NCBI GenBank assembly: GCA_948470475.1
Contig: OX419338.1
Location: 27,999,717-28,063,716 of the forward strand
Reading direction: 5' to 3'
DNA length: 64,000 nt
Source: Galaxea fascicularis
Taxonomy: Eukaryota; Cnidaria; Anthozoa; Scleractinia; Euphylliidae
The translations under genes and the position numbers were made by a program. The notes below the pieces were generated by a model, which was not told the DNA's origin, made no database searches, and saw only the letters and a list, made by a program, of their open reading frames with translations. Shown piece by piece: positions 24,122 to 35,203 of the stretch (positions are counted from its first letter, which is position 1; each line of letters begins with the position of its first letter).

Positions 24122-24170
24122 GATTCTAAAAGCTGACGTTTCGAGCGCTAGCCCTTCGTCAGAGCGAATC
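24122..24170 (-). ncRNA. Hammerhead ribozyme motif (type I), copy A-left
   Basis: On the minus strand the core CTGACGA, helix II GGGC/GCTC (one G-U pair), CGAAAC and GTC appear in hammerhead order. Helix I forms from GATTC/GAATC and GCT/AGC with a TTTTA bulge. Helix III is only the self-complementary ACGT, as in minimal PLE hammerheads thought to act as dimers. An unpaired A precedes helix II. Predicted cleavage is after GTC. Confidence 0.72.
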
Positions 24171-24219
24171 GATTCGCTCTGACGAAGGGCTAGCGCTCGA
24201 AACGTCAGCTTTTAGAATC
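24171..24219 (+). ncRNA. Hammerhead ribozyme motif (type I), copy A-right
   Basis: This is the exact reverse complement of the copy at 24122-24170, fused to it at the first base of helix I. Core elements are CTGACGA at 24179-24185, then CGAAAC and GTC ending at 24206. Confidence 0.72.
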
Positions 24220-24537
24220 CCTGTACGGTGGTCAATTTACATTTATCAACTCTGTTGATAATACCAAAATCTTTGTGCATAAACCATTGATGAATTTCAA
24301 GCGTGAAAATGGCCAAAATAAAATGAAACTGGATACGCAGCTCGACAAAGACTCATTATGGCTCTACAGCCTCAGTTGCACCATATCAAACATCAACAAG
24401 TTCCATGGCTGAATGCAGAAAATAAGCTAGAATATCTAAGGCCTATTTTCAAATGTCGCGCTCTTGCAGTGCCGAACTAAATACAAAAATTAAATTTGAG
24501 TCAAGCATGGCACTTACACGACTTTTGAAACAGTTCA

Positions 24538-24757
24538 GGGCCCAGTTGTTTGGAAGCCGATTAAAATTAATCAAGGAGTTTAATTCTCTTGCCCCAAAAG
24601 TTGTCCATTGCTTATATTCTGCAAAATTTTAGATTAGGGGGAGTCAATCCTGAAAAACAAAAAGCAGCCGAAACAACTTTCATCCAAAAGTTATAAACTG
24701 CAACCAAAGTTTGCACTAATTCTGGATCAGGTTAATCGGCTTTCGAACAACCGGGCC
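24538..24757. mobile_element. Small TIR element, 220 bp
   Basis: The left end GGGCCCAGTTGTTTGGAAGC (then CGATTAA) matches the reverse complement of the right end GGCCCGGTTGTTCGAAAGCC. The interior is AT-rich with no gene. Confidence 0.72.
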
Positions 24758-25934
24758 TAATTAAGTACAGCACAGAAGAGAAGAGAAAGTAAGGGTACAT
24801 ATATATGTTGTGCCGCGTAGCACTATAAACACATACAAGTGGTGGAACATATATAACATATATATGTACCCATACAAAATATATGAATTCATAAGTATGT
24901 TGGTGCATTTTAAGATGGAACGTTTGTTTGGTTCTTTTTGATAGCATTTTGAATAGGCGTGATCGACGTTTGAAACGACTGCCCTGCTAAAGGGTCGAGC
25001 GACTGTCGGATCAAATTGATTTGAGTTCGGTACGTTTATAATTAGACCTGAGCTGTCGCTCGATGTTCTTTTGCAAAATATATCTGCTCCTACAGAACCA
25101 AAGTCGTCAAAATTTACAAATAATGGCACACCGGACATCGACGGACGGAAGAAAAGCGAAAAGAGAGAGTGTTTCTAAAATTTAAATTCGCGAACGCTTG
25201 AGGGGGGAATAGCCAGCTTATAAGTTCTGCATCGACAATCCCGGGCGACAATATGGCCGCTATTGTGGGAAGTTTTGTCAATTGAAGCCAGCTTTAAAAG
25301 ACGTTTTCTTACCTTAACAGGAACAGAACAGGCTACAAAAGCGAGCCGCAAAGTGGTAATCTTCAGCAAAAACTTAAATAAGCTGAAGGCAACAGATCGA
25401 AACTACATGTATCACGGAGCCCAGTCTCTTAACTCAATTAATTCGGTGATGGGACCGACTTGACCGGACTGGACTTCCGTCGGGGGTTGGAAAACGTCTC
25501 GCATTGCTGACCGAAAGATTCCGATTTTTGTTAGCCAATTAGAGAGGTCTACGAAAGCCTTCCGAGATGTTCTTTGCTGAAGTGAACGCCAAGCGAGAAA
25601 ATGTTGCGACAACTTCTGCAACTTCTACAAGCCAAGAAAACAACTGAACGATTATTAAAATAAAGTTTGAATTATTGATGCACGAGCCGTACGAATGGGC
25701 TGTTGATGACTGACCTGGAGTAATTTATTATTTTATTTTGTATACATTATTTCGAAGAAGCTAATTATAGGTATTGTCTTGCATGACACAGGAAAGTGAA
25801 ATGTTAAAATATTTTATCAAACTTGGTTTTAAAATATATAGGAAAATCAATCTCCTGACGAGGGAATTCCACGCTCATTTTGGTTGTTTTTCAATGAAAT
25901 TTAGCTTCCACCGATTTTTCGTGCTCGTAAGCGT
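24758..25934. other. Gene-less stretch
   Basis: A (TATA)n-rich patch lies at about 24797-24880. Open frames at 24761-25138 and 25412-25621 show no domain. No gene is called. Confidence 0.35.
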
Positions 25935-26213
25935 CGACCGGTTAGCTCAGTTGGTAGAGTGCAGGACTACCGTGCGGGAGGTCGTAGGTTCAGACCAACA
26001 CTCAGGGTCTTTAAATAACTGAGCAAGGCCATCTGCAAATGATTAGACTTTCTAGCCTTCTCGGATAAGGACGATAAACCGGAGGTCCTGTCTCACAACT
26101 CTTCACAATTGATTATGTGGGACGTTAAAGAACCACTAAGGACTTAACAAACCACCCCTAGTGCTCACCTGTTCTATTCAGCAAGTGGCCGGCTTGGCGT
26201 GATATGGCGTACA
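25935..26213 (+). mobile_element. tRNA-derived SINE (second family)
   Basis: Box A-like GGTTAGCTCAGTTGGTAGAG (25939-25958) and a box B-like GTAGGTTCAGACC follow tRNA order. The body has GGACGTTAAAGAACCACTA and ends with AAGTGGCCGGCTTGGCGT. It is the same family as 46301-46591 and the headless copy at 8085-8345; an internal segment present in the 46-kb copy is missing here. Confidence 0.87.
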
Positions 26214-27151
26214 GTATGGTCAGAAAGAAAAGATCAGTTTTGTCCTTATGTTGATATGTTGATGTTATTATACGATGTCGTTATGATGTGTTGTTCACAC
26301 TAGAGACATAAAACATGAACACGAGGTACTTTTTTCGTTTGCGTGACCTTCCCATTATGTCGTTATGTCGCAAATGTGAACCAGGCTTAATGACCTAAAG
26401 ACTGCTAGCAGTCCCTTTCTAGATAGTCGCGAGAGCGTGCGAACCGAGAGCGCACAGCGCGGCGAGACTGGAGCAAGGAGAAAAACACGAGAAGAGACTG
26501 GGATGACCTAGTGATTTATACATCAAAATTAAGACTATTTTCTTATTGCTGAGTAATCGTAGTATTTTCAGTAGGACAGATAAGGCCTGTGCTGCAGAGG
26601 CCGCCGCGTTTACGCATTTCCTTTTCTCTATTATACAGGAAATGTAACCGAAATAAGTTAGTAATACATACAACAGTTAAGAGTGTACACAAAAACATAG
26701 GAAAATGATACGTTTTAATAAGAAAGTGTCACATCTCTGGAAATAAATGAAAAATGATAAAAAAAAACTTGCAAACAAAAGTAAAAACTGAAGCCCATAA
26801 CATTTTAAAAACTACGCTGATCAGGAAAGTAAACAGTACTTCACAAAATTAAAGAATTTTAGTAGTTATTAACGTTGAGATAGTTATGTTACCTGTTGTC
26901 CTAATTATTTCAGTTCTGTGGTACACGAACGCTCTGAATGTTAAGAGAAAATCAGTAGAACAATTTTCAGCTGAGCGGCAAAGCTGTGTCGAAAGTAATT
27001 GGTTTTTACTTTGGTTTTCCATAACTTTGCTTTGTGCCGATTGGTTTGTTAAAACTCGCGCTACTTTCTCAGCCAATGCGAAACAAAACCAAATTCAAGC
27101 ATAGCTCGTACGCTCTCATTTTCGCGCGCTTGGTGTTGCTACGAATTCTAA
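26214..27151. other. Gene-less stretch
   Basis: No gene was recognised. Antisense open frames around 26849-27104 show no domain. Confidence 0.35.
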
Positions 27152-27470
27152 AGGGGAGTTTACATGAGAAAACTCGCGCTGGCGCCAGCACCGGGCTGAA
27201 TACTTGATTTCGTATCGCCTTTACATGATTACTGCTGTTAGAGGAAATTGGTCTAATTTCTTCTTATCCTCGACTTTGCCATCTTGGATTGAGAAAAATT
27301 ACGCATGATATAATTGCGAGATTTCGTACCGGAATGAAATTCTCGCCCTGGTACAGCAACCGGGGTGAAGTCGCGCCGGTATGACTCGCTCCGGTACGAC
27401 ATTTTTAGGTGGTAGCCGGAGTGAACTCGCTCCGGGGAGAAATTCGCCTCGGTATCATGTTCACACCCCC
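27152..27470. mobile_element. TIR element with TAA target duplication
   Basis: The ends AGGGGAGTTTACATGA (left) and, in reverse complement, GGGGGTGTGAACATGA (right) lie between TAA at 27149-27151 and 27471-27473. The interior repeats CTCGCNCCGG and CGGTAC words. The ends resemble those of the element at 32083-32241 (TTACATGA), suggesting one Harbinger-like superfamily. Confidence 0.6.
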
Positions 27471-27618
27471 TAATTGGTCATTGCACTATTCACGTCCGTT
27501 GTGATTGGTCAGAGTGATTGTTTTGGTTTTACGACAACTGCTCTGTGGCGGCCTCCATACGTAGACAACACTGATCGTGGCTTGTATTTTTTCTTTTGAT
27601 TTAACAAATAAAGAAGCC

Positions 27619-27772
27619 TCGCCTGTGATCTGTTCTGTTGTAAAGCACGCAGGAAGCGGATAGAGCACGAAAGAAGTGTAGGGGAAACACGAGACGTAGT
27701 CGAGTGTTTTCCCTACTTCTTGAGTGCTCTATCCGTTTCTTAAGTGCTTTACAACAGAACAGATCACGGCGA
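27619..27772. mobile_element. Fold-back element, 154 bp
   Basis: Two arms of about 70 bp (TCGCCTGTGATCTGTTCTGT.. and its near reverse complement ending at 27772) are separated by only about 15 bp. It lies directly upstream of the PLE 3' end. Confidence 0.75.
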
Positions 27773-27821
27773 GTTTTCCTTATTGATTTATTTTTTTTAA
27801 TGATAAAGAATTTCTTAATTT

Positions 27822-28400
27822 CCTGACGCATTCGGCTAAAATTTTCACAGGTGGCGTCAGCCAGCCGTGCGTCTGTACTCTCACTGATCGTTTCACATGT
27901 ACCTCTGCAAATGTCATTTATTGCCAAACCTGTACGTTATGAAATATATTATACATTGGCGAGACAGGAAGACGACTAGGCGACCGATTCCGCGATCACC
28001 TTCGCGATGTTGAGAAGAATGACAAGGATGCATCTAAGCCAGTCGCTCGCCATTTTAATCTCCCTAACCACTCCAAACAACACATGGCTATCTGCGGCCT
28101 TTCCCTACATCAAGGTACGACGGAAAGCCGCAAGAATCTGGAACAAAAATTCATCTTCCAAGTCGGCACCCTTAATCCCCACGGTATTAACGGACGCTTT
28201 TCATTTAACTAATGTATTCCTATTTTTCACGTTGCCATGTTACCACAAATAGCGTAGCTCCTACTCCACTATAAAAACTACACACAACCCATAATTCCTC
28301 GATTCGCTCTGACGAAGAGCTAACGCTCGAAACGTCAGCTTTTATAATCCCTGTACGGTGGTCAATTTACATTTATCAACTGTTGATAATACCAAATTTT
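27822..28400 (+). pseudogene. PLE 3' end: GIY-YIG endonuclease remnant plus hammerhead terminus
   Basis: A plus-strand frame from about 27822 to TAA at 28210-28212 reads FTCTSANVIYCQTC.. then YIGETGRRLGDRFRDHL and later ESRKNLEQKFIFQVGTLNP. This is the GIY-YIG nuclease that follows the reverse transcriptase in canonical PLEs and nicks the target DNA. An in-frame TGA at 27940-27942 lies just before the YIG motif, so this copy is inactive unless read through. The reverse transcriptase part is absent. After about 90 bp comes the hammerhead at 28301-28349 and the family terminal sequence to about 28400. Confidence 0.85.
28301..28349 (+). ncRNA. Hammerhead ribozyme motif (type I), copy B
   Basis: Core CTGACGA, helix II GAGC-TAAC-GCTC (all Watson-Crick), CGAAAC and GTC. 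Compared with the other copies helix II has A for G, which turns a G-U pair into A-U and keeps the pairing. Helix I loses one outer pair (TAATC opposite GATTC). It lies 88 bp past the nuclease stop codon. Confidence 0.72.
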
Positions 28401-28552
28401 TGTATGTACTCTCATAAGGCACGCTAAAACAGTTCAATCATAATCCTTGTTAGAATGGTTCAGAGCAGTTTATTGGTAAACATGACCAAAATGTCAAACC
28501 ATCGACAAAGTTCAGAAACCATCAAAGTGCATTCCCACGTAGTTTTTTTCGT

Positions 28553-28835
28553 CTAAAAGCAAAGTCCAATTGAATTTTGGCTCATGTGTTCTCTAAAAAA
28601 TAATGGCGTTAAGATCAAGAGCTACTTTTAATAGATACTTAGGAAGGTGAATTTTCGAGTGATAAAAGGAAGAGCAAAATATTTTTCTCTTGAAAAGCTT
28701 AAAACTTGAATCGACTTGCATGGCACCCGTCGTAGCCAAGGAAACTTAATAGGTACTCCTGCCGAGTACTATTTGGGATTAATTGTGCTGCTCTCGACCA
28801 ATCAGAGTTGAGTAATTTTGTTGAGTGTACTATAA
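28553..28835 (-). repeat. Two adjoining dispersed repeats
   Basis: 28553-28735 matches 872-1075 inverted and 28737-28833 matches 23528-23620 inverted. Their adjacency here suggests both are parts of one larger element. Confidence 0.6.
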
Positions 28836-29123
28836 AGCCTTCTATAGTTCATCTCTGCAATATCGTCACAGTGTTTCACCTTACATTTTGAAGTCAGTTA
28901 GTCAAGAACGATTTCGAGAGAGTTTATAGGCATGTGTCCTTCAAATCTTTGGACTTCATCACTCAAAGTGTCGGGTCAAGAAGCCAGCTTTAAAGGCTTT
29001 TAGACCTAAAAATCCGAGATGACGAGAGAGAGGCATAACGGCGGGTGATGCATGTACTGAACAAAATGTTTAACTGTTATAAAATGAGAGTGTTTTCGTT
29101 CTTTTCCATTTTCACATGAAACG

Positions 29124-30186
29124 CTAAACACCAACCGCCGGAAGTTCTTCCCAAACTTGGCTCAAAAGTTCGGAGATACTAAAGAAGCCGATTTGTAAAT
29201 CAGACGACTTTTTCATGCAAGTTTCCGTTCTATGCATTTTCAGTTTTCCGACTTGACTAAAATTCATACCACAATCGTTGCATGTAAACGGCTTCTCCTT
29301 CGCATGCAGTGTTCTTTTATGTCTCACCAAGGACTAAAACCGACTTAACCTCTTGCCACACTCGTTACACATAAACGGTTTCTCCTTTGTGTGAGTTCCC
29401 TTGTGTCTCACCAAGATCTCCAGTCTATTAAACCTTTTGCCACACTCGTTGCACACAAACGGCCTCTCTCCAGTATGTGTTCTTTTATACCTCACCAGAA
29501 GATCAAAGCGACCGAAACTCTTACCACACTCATTGCATGTAAGAGGCCTCTCCCCAGAATGGGCTCTCTTATGCCTTTTTAGGTCCCCAGCCCGAGAAAA
29601 ACCCTTGCCACACTCACTGCATACAACCGGCTTCCTTCGAGAACGTGTTTTCTCGTCTTCAGTCTGACTTCGTACTTCACGTTTGTTACTTAAAGTCTCC
29701 CCGTACTCGCTGCAAGTAAACGGCTTCTCTTGTGAATGTGTGCTTTCACGTTCCAGAAGCCTCTCTGCCAGACGAAACCTCTTGCCACTATGGTTGCCAT
29801 TTAACAACGGCTTCTTCGACGCATGTGTTCTTTTATGCTTCAACAGGATATCACGCCGGTTAAAACTTTTGTCACACTCGTTGCATGAAAACGGCCTTTC
29901 CCCAGTATGCGTTCTTTTATGTCTTTGCAGAACATGTTTCAGATTAAAACTCTTGTCGCACACCGTGCACGTAAACAGCTGCTTCCTAGAATGCGTTGCT
30001 TCACTCTTACTGCATTCGTCGCCTGCAAAAGGTGTCTTGTTTCCCTGTAGACTTCCTACCACCACAGATCTCCTGTGACACTGATTAAGTTTACGACCTT
30101 CTTTCCCTTGGCTATCTCCCCAAATTCCTTCTCCATTTATACCGTTTCTGCATCCAGACATGGTGATACGTTTCAGCAAAATTAAC
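29124..30186 (-). pseudogene. Decayed C2H2 zinc-finger gene, paralogue of 18056-18962
   Basis: The homologous start ATG is at 30161 (MSGCRNGINGEG), after a splice acceptor (AG at 30188-30187) placed as in the paralogue. Good C2H2 fingers include FTCTVC.., FSCNEC.., VVCSEC.. and FVCNEC... Two fingers have lost metal ligands (NGNHSGKRFRLAERLLER; CSEYGETLSNKREVR) and one has Tyr for the first His (LVRYKRTH). An in-frame TAG at 29336-29334 interrupts the last-but-one finger inside its recognition helix. Beyond it the frame stays open to 29124 through a final C2HC finger (..HRTETC) and the tail [15 protein letters not shown]. This is most likely a pseudogene; a truncated product of about 275 residues is possible. 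Confidence 0.85.
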
Positions 30187-30188
30187 CT

Positions 30189-32079
30189 GAAGGAGAGAAA
30201 AAGGGTTCTAGTTTCTATGTTTTGTTTGCGAACGAATTATACATGTAATTAGACAGGTCCATGTAGCTAGAGGCCAAAGCTCGCACTGTCTAACTGCGCC
30301 ATTGTTTTACCGGCAAGAGAGGAGACAAAAGGGGATTTTCACGTACATGTATTGCCTTGGTGCTATTTTACATTTTGCATTCAGCAGTTTTTGAACAAGC
30401 CAACCTGTAAAGAACAGGTACAGTTTCTTTGGATTCGTTGTTTTGGACAATGACGAAGTTGTTTTAGATACAACTTAGAGAGTGGTTGCATGCCGACTTC
30501 GTCAGTTGGGCCCTTTAGGCCCCAACAGTGACCAGATGTTACTTTCTCCGTACAGTATCACCATTTTAGCTGACAAAAGGTTATGAGAATACAGGAAATG
30601 ATCATCAAATATCATGATGTTTAACCAAATTCTCTGAAATAGTAGTGTAATATATGAGAAGACCAGTTAAACACGCTATAGAAGGCGCGGTACCTTAGGT
30701 AGGTCTGTATCATTTGTCAATCAACCGTCGACGCATACAGAGCTCTGTGGAAATTTGTGCAATAAATTAAAATACCGCCTCCTAGCAAACAATCTGAAGC
30801 ATTTCTTTGCTTTTCTTGTTTCCAAAATTTATTGCGCTAATTAATTTTGGAATTCGAAAGGATTTGCTTACATTCCACCATCGTGCAACTACCACGACGA
30901 TATACCGAGATTCACGAGGCTAAATGATATTTTTGGCTAGAATAATAAAAGAAAAAATATATAAACAAAAGATCCATTATTCAACATCAAACAGCGACTA
31001 AACTACGTTTTTTACGTGGTCCGTCTTTATTTGTTTTGACCGTTGGCCGCCATGAAATTCGAGCTGAATTCGATGTACAAATTCGAGCTGAAGCAGGGGG
31101 CGGAGCTTTCCCTTTTACAGCGCATCTTCGTGTTTAATAAAATATGCATGTTGATACCAGGGCTTAAAAGGGTGAATGCCTCCGGACCAGAAAGAGTACA
31201 GCTCCATCTTGTAGTAATTCGTGTGCCATGAGGGAACACTTGTATAGTTTGCTAAGTTGTGCAGCAGGTACACTGTACATGTACAAGTCTTTTATTCTCT
31301 GCAAAGCCAATGATGACTTCAATCCTCTGAGTGAGTTTTTCTGAGCATCATTTCATTGAAACAGCATAGCCCCAACTACAGTGTATTGCTGCTTTCACTC
31401 ATCATTAAGTGGATTTTTATTAAATATATTTTTCCAATTTACTGTGAAACTCAGAAAACTGTGAACACTAAAAATATTTCAAGAATGTCTATTGAGTTGC
31501 AAAAGAAAACCAATCAGATACAAGATGGCTAAACCAAAAACTGTAACGTCAATCACTTTTGTGGCAAGTGATTTCTCTCCAGTTTCATCACACATATGAT
31601 TGGTTGAAGAACAGTAAGCAATACAAAAACAGTTATTTGTGTTCACAGTTTCTGAGTTTAACAGTAACATCACAAACCAATATTCATACTTGTATTCTTC
31701 AAGTTAAGTTGAGAGGAGAAATGTGGAACGTTTTGAAAATATTATTTTGGGCATGACATCACATTCAAAGAAAGTTTGAGTCTGATAATTATGGTAGGCA
31801 GTCAAAAACTTTACAGAAAACATTTCACAAAATGCAAAGAACTCAAATTAACTTAGGCCATGAGAAAATAGCGGAGATCAGGTACACGAGATGCAATTAA
31901 TTGGCCTGATTAATGCGTACACAACACACAAGAACCATGGCATTAACTGAAAGAAGGATGTATTAGGACGGTACACTATACATACTGTAGTATGTTATTC
32001 ATATTACTATCATGTTACTCAGCTCTTAATTACTGGAATCTCTTTAACTTTGCGACAATGAGATGTTAAATCACATTAC
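30189..32079. other. Gene-less stretch upstream of the zinc-finger pseudogene
   Basis: It presumably includes the pseudogene's 5' exon and promoter, which were not located. No other gene was recognised. Confidence 0.35.
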
Positions 32080-32082
32080 TTA

Positions 32083-32241
32083 GGGCCTGATTACATGAGC
32101 CGGGTTGGCCCGGTTAGCCGGGCTGGTGTCACTTTGCCGGGATCTCGGCATGTTTCTTAAACGCAACAAAAATCAACTTTGCGATTACATGACAACCGGG
32201 CCAGCCCGGTTAGAAGCAGCCCGGCTCATGTAATCAGGCCC
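32083..32241. mobile_element. MITE with TTA target duplication, 159 bp
   Basis: The inverted ends GGGCCTGATTACATGAGCCG are perfect at both sides and flanked by TTA (32080-32082, 32242-32244). The interior repeats GCCCGGTTAG/CTGGCCCGG words. Size and duplication fit a PIF/Harbinger MITE. Confidence 0.85.
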
Positions 32242-32244
32242 TTA

Positions 32245-34352
32245 GAGTGTATAATTATTGTTTTGGCTTTTAGACACTTACAAGAAACTGAAAACTGTGA
32301 ACACTAACTATTTCTGGAATGTTAAAGAGAAACAATCAGACAGCAGGGAAATGAATCAACTGCCAGTCCTAAAGATTGCTAATTTGTGGTCTGTAAATTT
32401 TTGTTGTGATCTGAGTTCATGTCTGATTATTAATATACATGTTGGTGCACGACAATGAATATTGCAAAAATTCTCAGTGTACCCAGTTTTTGAAGTCTAA
32501 CTGTAATAGATCTTTGGGCTGTGACATAGTTTACAGACCACAAATGAATCCATCATTAAGTGCCTAAAGAGAACGATCCACTGCACGATCCACAGATTAC
32601 GATTTTCCAAAAATTGACACCATTGCTGTGATACCCGGCACCCGGGAAGTATCTAGATACTAGATACCCGACAGTCTAAAATTGTTATTGAATTTTCACA
32701 AAACATTTTATTTGTTCTTATGAGGACAGTCTATATTTATTTAGATATTTCAAATGATTTCAAACATTATCTTGGATTTGAAGTACCGGTAGATCAAATT
32801 GTCTACAAATCTCTCAATGTTTTCAACACTAATCGTAACTATAACAAAATTCTTATATTTGATTGGCCATCACCAGCTATGATTTTTGCCCAAATGGGAC
32901 AGTATTACTGGACAGTACGTGTCATGCCTAAGTTATTGGACAGTCATGGCCAGAAATTCCGGACATTTGATCAAAGGGGTTGGCACGCGGTTTCGTTCTC
33001 AACAGTAGAAAAATGTAAACAGGATGGCGGCTCCTTGCCAGTGGATTACGCACAGCTAAATTCTTTTTCTTCAGTGGTTTAGTTTTACACAATACTTCGT
33101 GCCTCATAAGATATTGAGCAATTCGATGTAGCTGCAGCCTATCTGTTGTAGTAAGCTCGTATGAACTTCACAGAAAATCGTATCCGATGTGTACGGTCAA
33201 AATATCTTCCGAAGAAACTCTTTGTAGGCGAACATATTTCAAAATATGATCATAGTTGACAAAATAGCATACTTATTTACCTCTCAACTTCAATGAAATC
33301 TAAGTTTTCCAACACTTTTTTACCAAAACAAAACCGATTGATCAGGTCTATTGAATGTAATAAATTTTAGTGACATTTCCCGCGTCCATAGGAATGTTTG
33401 CTGGCCAAAAGTATCGTCCATTCAACTTGTATCCCACCGTTCTCTACAGCATTAGAAAGCTTGTTTTTCACTGAAAATTTTGATACAAAACACGGCGGAG
33501 TTTGCTGCAAAATACAAGTTTGTCGCCCAAGAATACAGGACATGGTTCTCGGATAAACACAAACAAGACGCTTGCGTGACATTCGATATTTGTGCTTCTC
33601 GTGGAACTGATTTGTGCTGTTCTGAACTGTTTTTGAAGGCAATTAGCAGGGCGAAGAAATCAGCATCGAAGGTGAAAATTCGTCAAATAGTACCTCATAC
33701 GGTGCTTTTCCTCAAGCGATTGCGGCACTTGGTCTATCCCGATTATGTTGTCCGCTACGGCGCATCAAAATCTGGTTCGACTGCAAAAATTGGATTTCAA
33801 GCTTCTGAAATACAGAGCGTTGTATGAGCCAAGCTTCGAAAATAAACATCGATAAAAAGCAGGGCGAGTAACATTTGTCGGTGAAAGCAACTTACTCAGA
33901 ATAGCCGAGGAAACTTTCAAGATTTCGACTGGATTGCGGCACTTGTTCCCGGTAAGCCAGAACTTGATCTATTTTATTTTGTTTTATTTCTGCCATACAT
34001 TTCCTTTGAGAGTTTGGCGGCCATATTGCCAAGTAAACCCGCGCGTGCGCCGTTGCGTTGTCCGGAATTTCTGGCCATGAGATGTCATCGTGCGCACGCT
34101 GGAAGAGCACAGCTGCATTTTCATATTTTCTTCACTATGCATCTAAGGGTGAAAACTATTTTTTTCCCAAGTCCGATTTTGAAACTACTCGCTCCTGATT
34201 ACTCCATGAATTGTACAATGTACTCCACTCAGTCCAATTACTATTACTTAGAAAATACAATGTAATTCGAGCTCTGATGCATCAAGTCAACTGTCATGGA
34301 AGTCATACCTGTAGAATATCCACATAAATTATTATTGAACCTCCAAACAGCA
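32245..34352. other. No recognised gene; two unassigned open frames
   Basis: Plus-strand open frames of 120 codons (32720-33082) and about 115 codons (33480-33827) show no domain or motif I know. Short GC-richer patches with ATGGCGG words (near 33023 and 34017) could be promoter or 5' UTR sequence. No splice-consistent gene model could be built. Confidence 0.3.
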
Positions 34353-34747
34353 TTCGACCTTTGTTCAGAAATGCCAAGCAATTCCAAATAATGTTTTGGT
34401 TTTGTAGTGGATGAATTTGCATACAGTAGCATCTCAACTGAAAGGCAGGGTTTTCAGAATACTATATGCAAAGAAGTCTCATTTTCCCTGCTGAGTCAAC
34501 AGCATATAAATTGAGAGGATTGATTGCTACTATATTTCAGTGCAAGACTTCTGGTAAGACTATGCACTCTCTGTGTTTCTGCACACAGAGATTGAGTACT
34601 CTCAGAAGATCCGAATGAAAATGTTTGTGGAAAACTGAGAGAATTTGTGACTGTCTGGCATGTAGTCATTTGAAAACTGTACCCGTAAATCAAGATTCTA
34701 CAACCAAAACATTATTTGGTATGGCTTGGCATTTCTGAACAAAGATC
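34353..34747. repeat. Inverted repeat pair, possible fold-back element
   Basis: 34353-34409 (CCTTTGTTCAGAAATGCCAA..) is the reverse complement, with a few changes, of 34693-34747. The arms include CCAAATAATGTTTTGGTT. A short hairpin CTCTGTGT/ACACAGAG lies between them (about 34571-34592). Confidence 0.6.
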
Positions 34748-34899
34748 GGAAATATCGAGATTTTACAGTAAGCTCAAGTTTGACAATTTGATCTAGTACT
34801 TCAAACCTAGTACTTGAAATCGCTCGAGATATCTTAAGTTATATAGACTATCTTCAGAAGAGTTAAATGAGATATTTCGAGAAAATTCGGGCATCTAGT

Positions 34900-35067
34900 T
34901 GTCGTGTATTCACAAAAGGGCCGGGAACACAGTAAATCAGATCAAGATGGCGGTAAGAACTGCTTTTATCGAAGAACCCTCAACCTCATGTACAATACTA
35001 AATATGGAAAACGGATCACGTGATACTAGCTTTCAGTACAGGGAACCCAACGGAAAAATACCTAACA
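34900..35067 (-). repeat. 3' LTR of the Ty3/gypsy element
   Basis: 168 bp, appears identical to 39313-39480. On the element strand it starts TGTTAGG and ends ACACGACA. It is the 3' LTR because gag lies at the other end. Confidence 0.95.
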
Positions 35068-35078
35068 ATTCCTCCCTG
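35068..35078 (-). other. Polypurine tract
   Basis: On the element strand AACAGGGAGGAAT lies directly before the 3' LTR, the expected place for the plus-strand primer of reverse transcription. Confidence 0.7.
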
Positions 35079-35203
35079 TTAAGACTAGGTGAGGTAACTA
35101 ACAAAACAAAAGAAAATAAAACAAAATTTAAGAACAAATGTCAAAGTATCTCAGATAACATGCCGGTACTGTGATAACAGACAAAGAAACAGTACAGTTC
35201 CCT

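Larger units (their letters stand above)
24009..24275. mobile_element. PLE-derived insertion: inverted dimer of hammerhead termini
   Basis: A discrete insertion flanked by TGCATAAACCATTGA (23994-24008 and 24276-24290, the second sharing TG with the element end). The left part is the minus-strand terminal region of the PLE family, with tail GGGGGTAGTTTC.. from 24010. The right part is the same terminal region on the plus strand. They are fused head to head with no spacer, making a perfect palindrome of 2 x 107 bp (24064-24170 and 24171-24277). No reverse transcriptase is present, so the copy must have been moved by enzymes supplied elsewhere. Confidence 0.85.
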
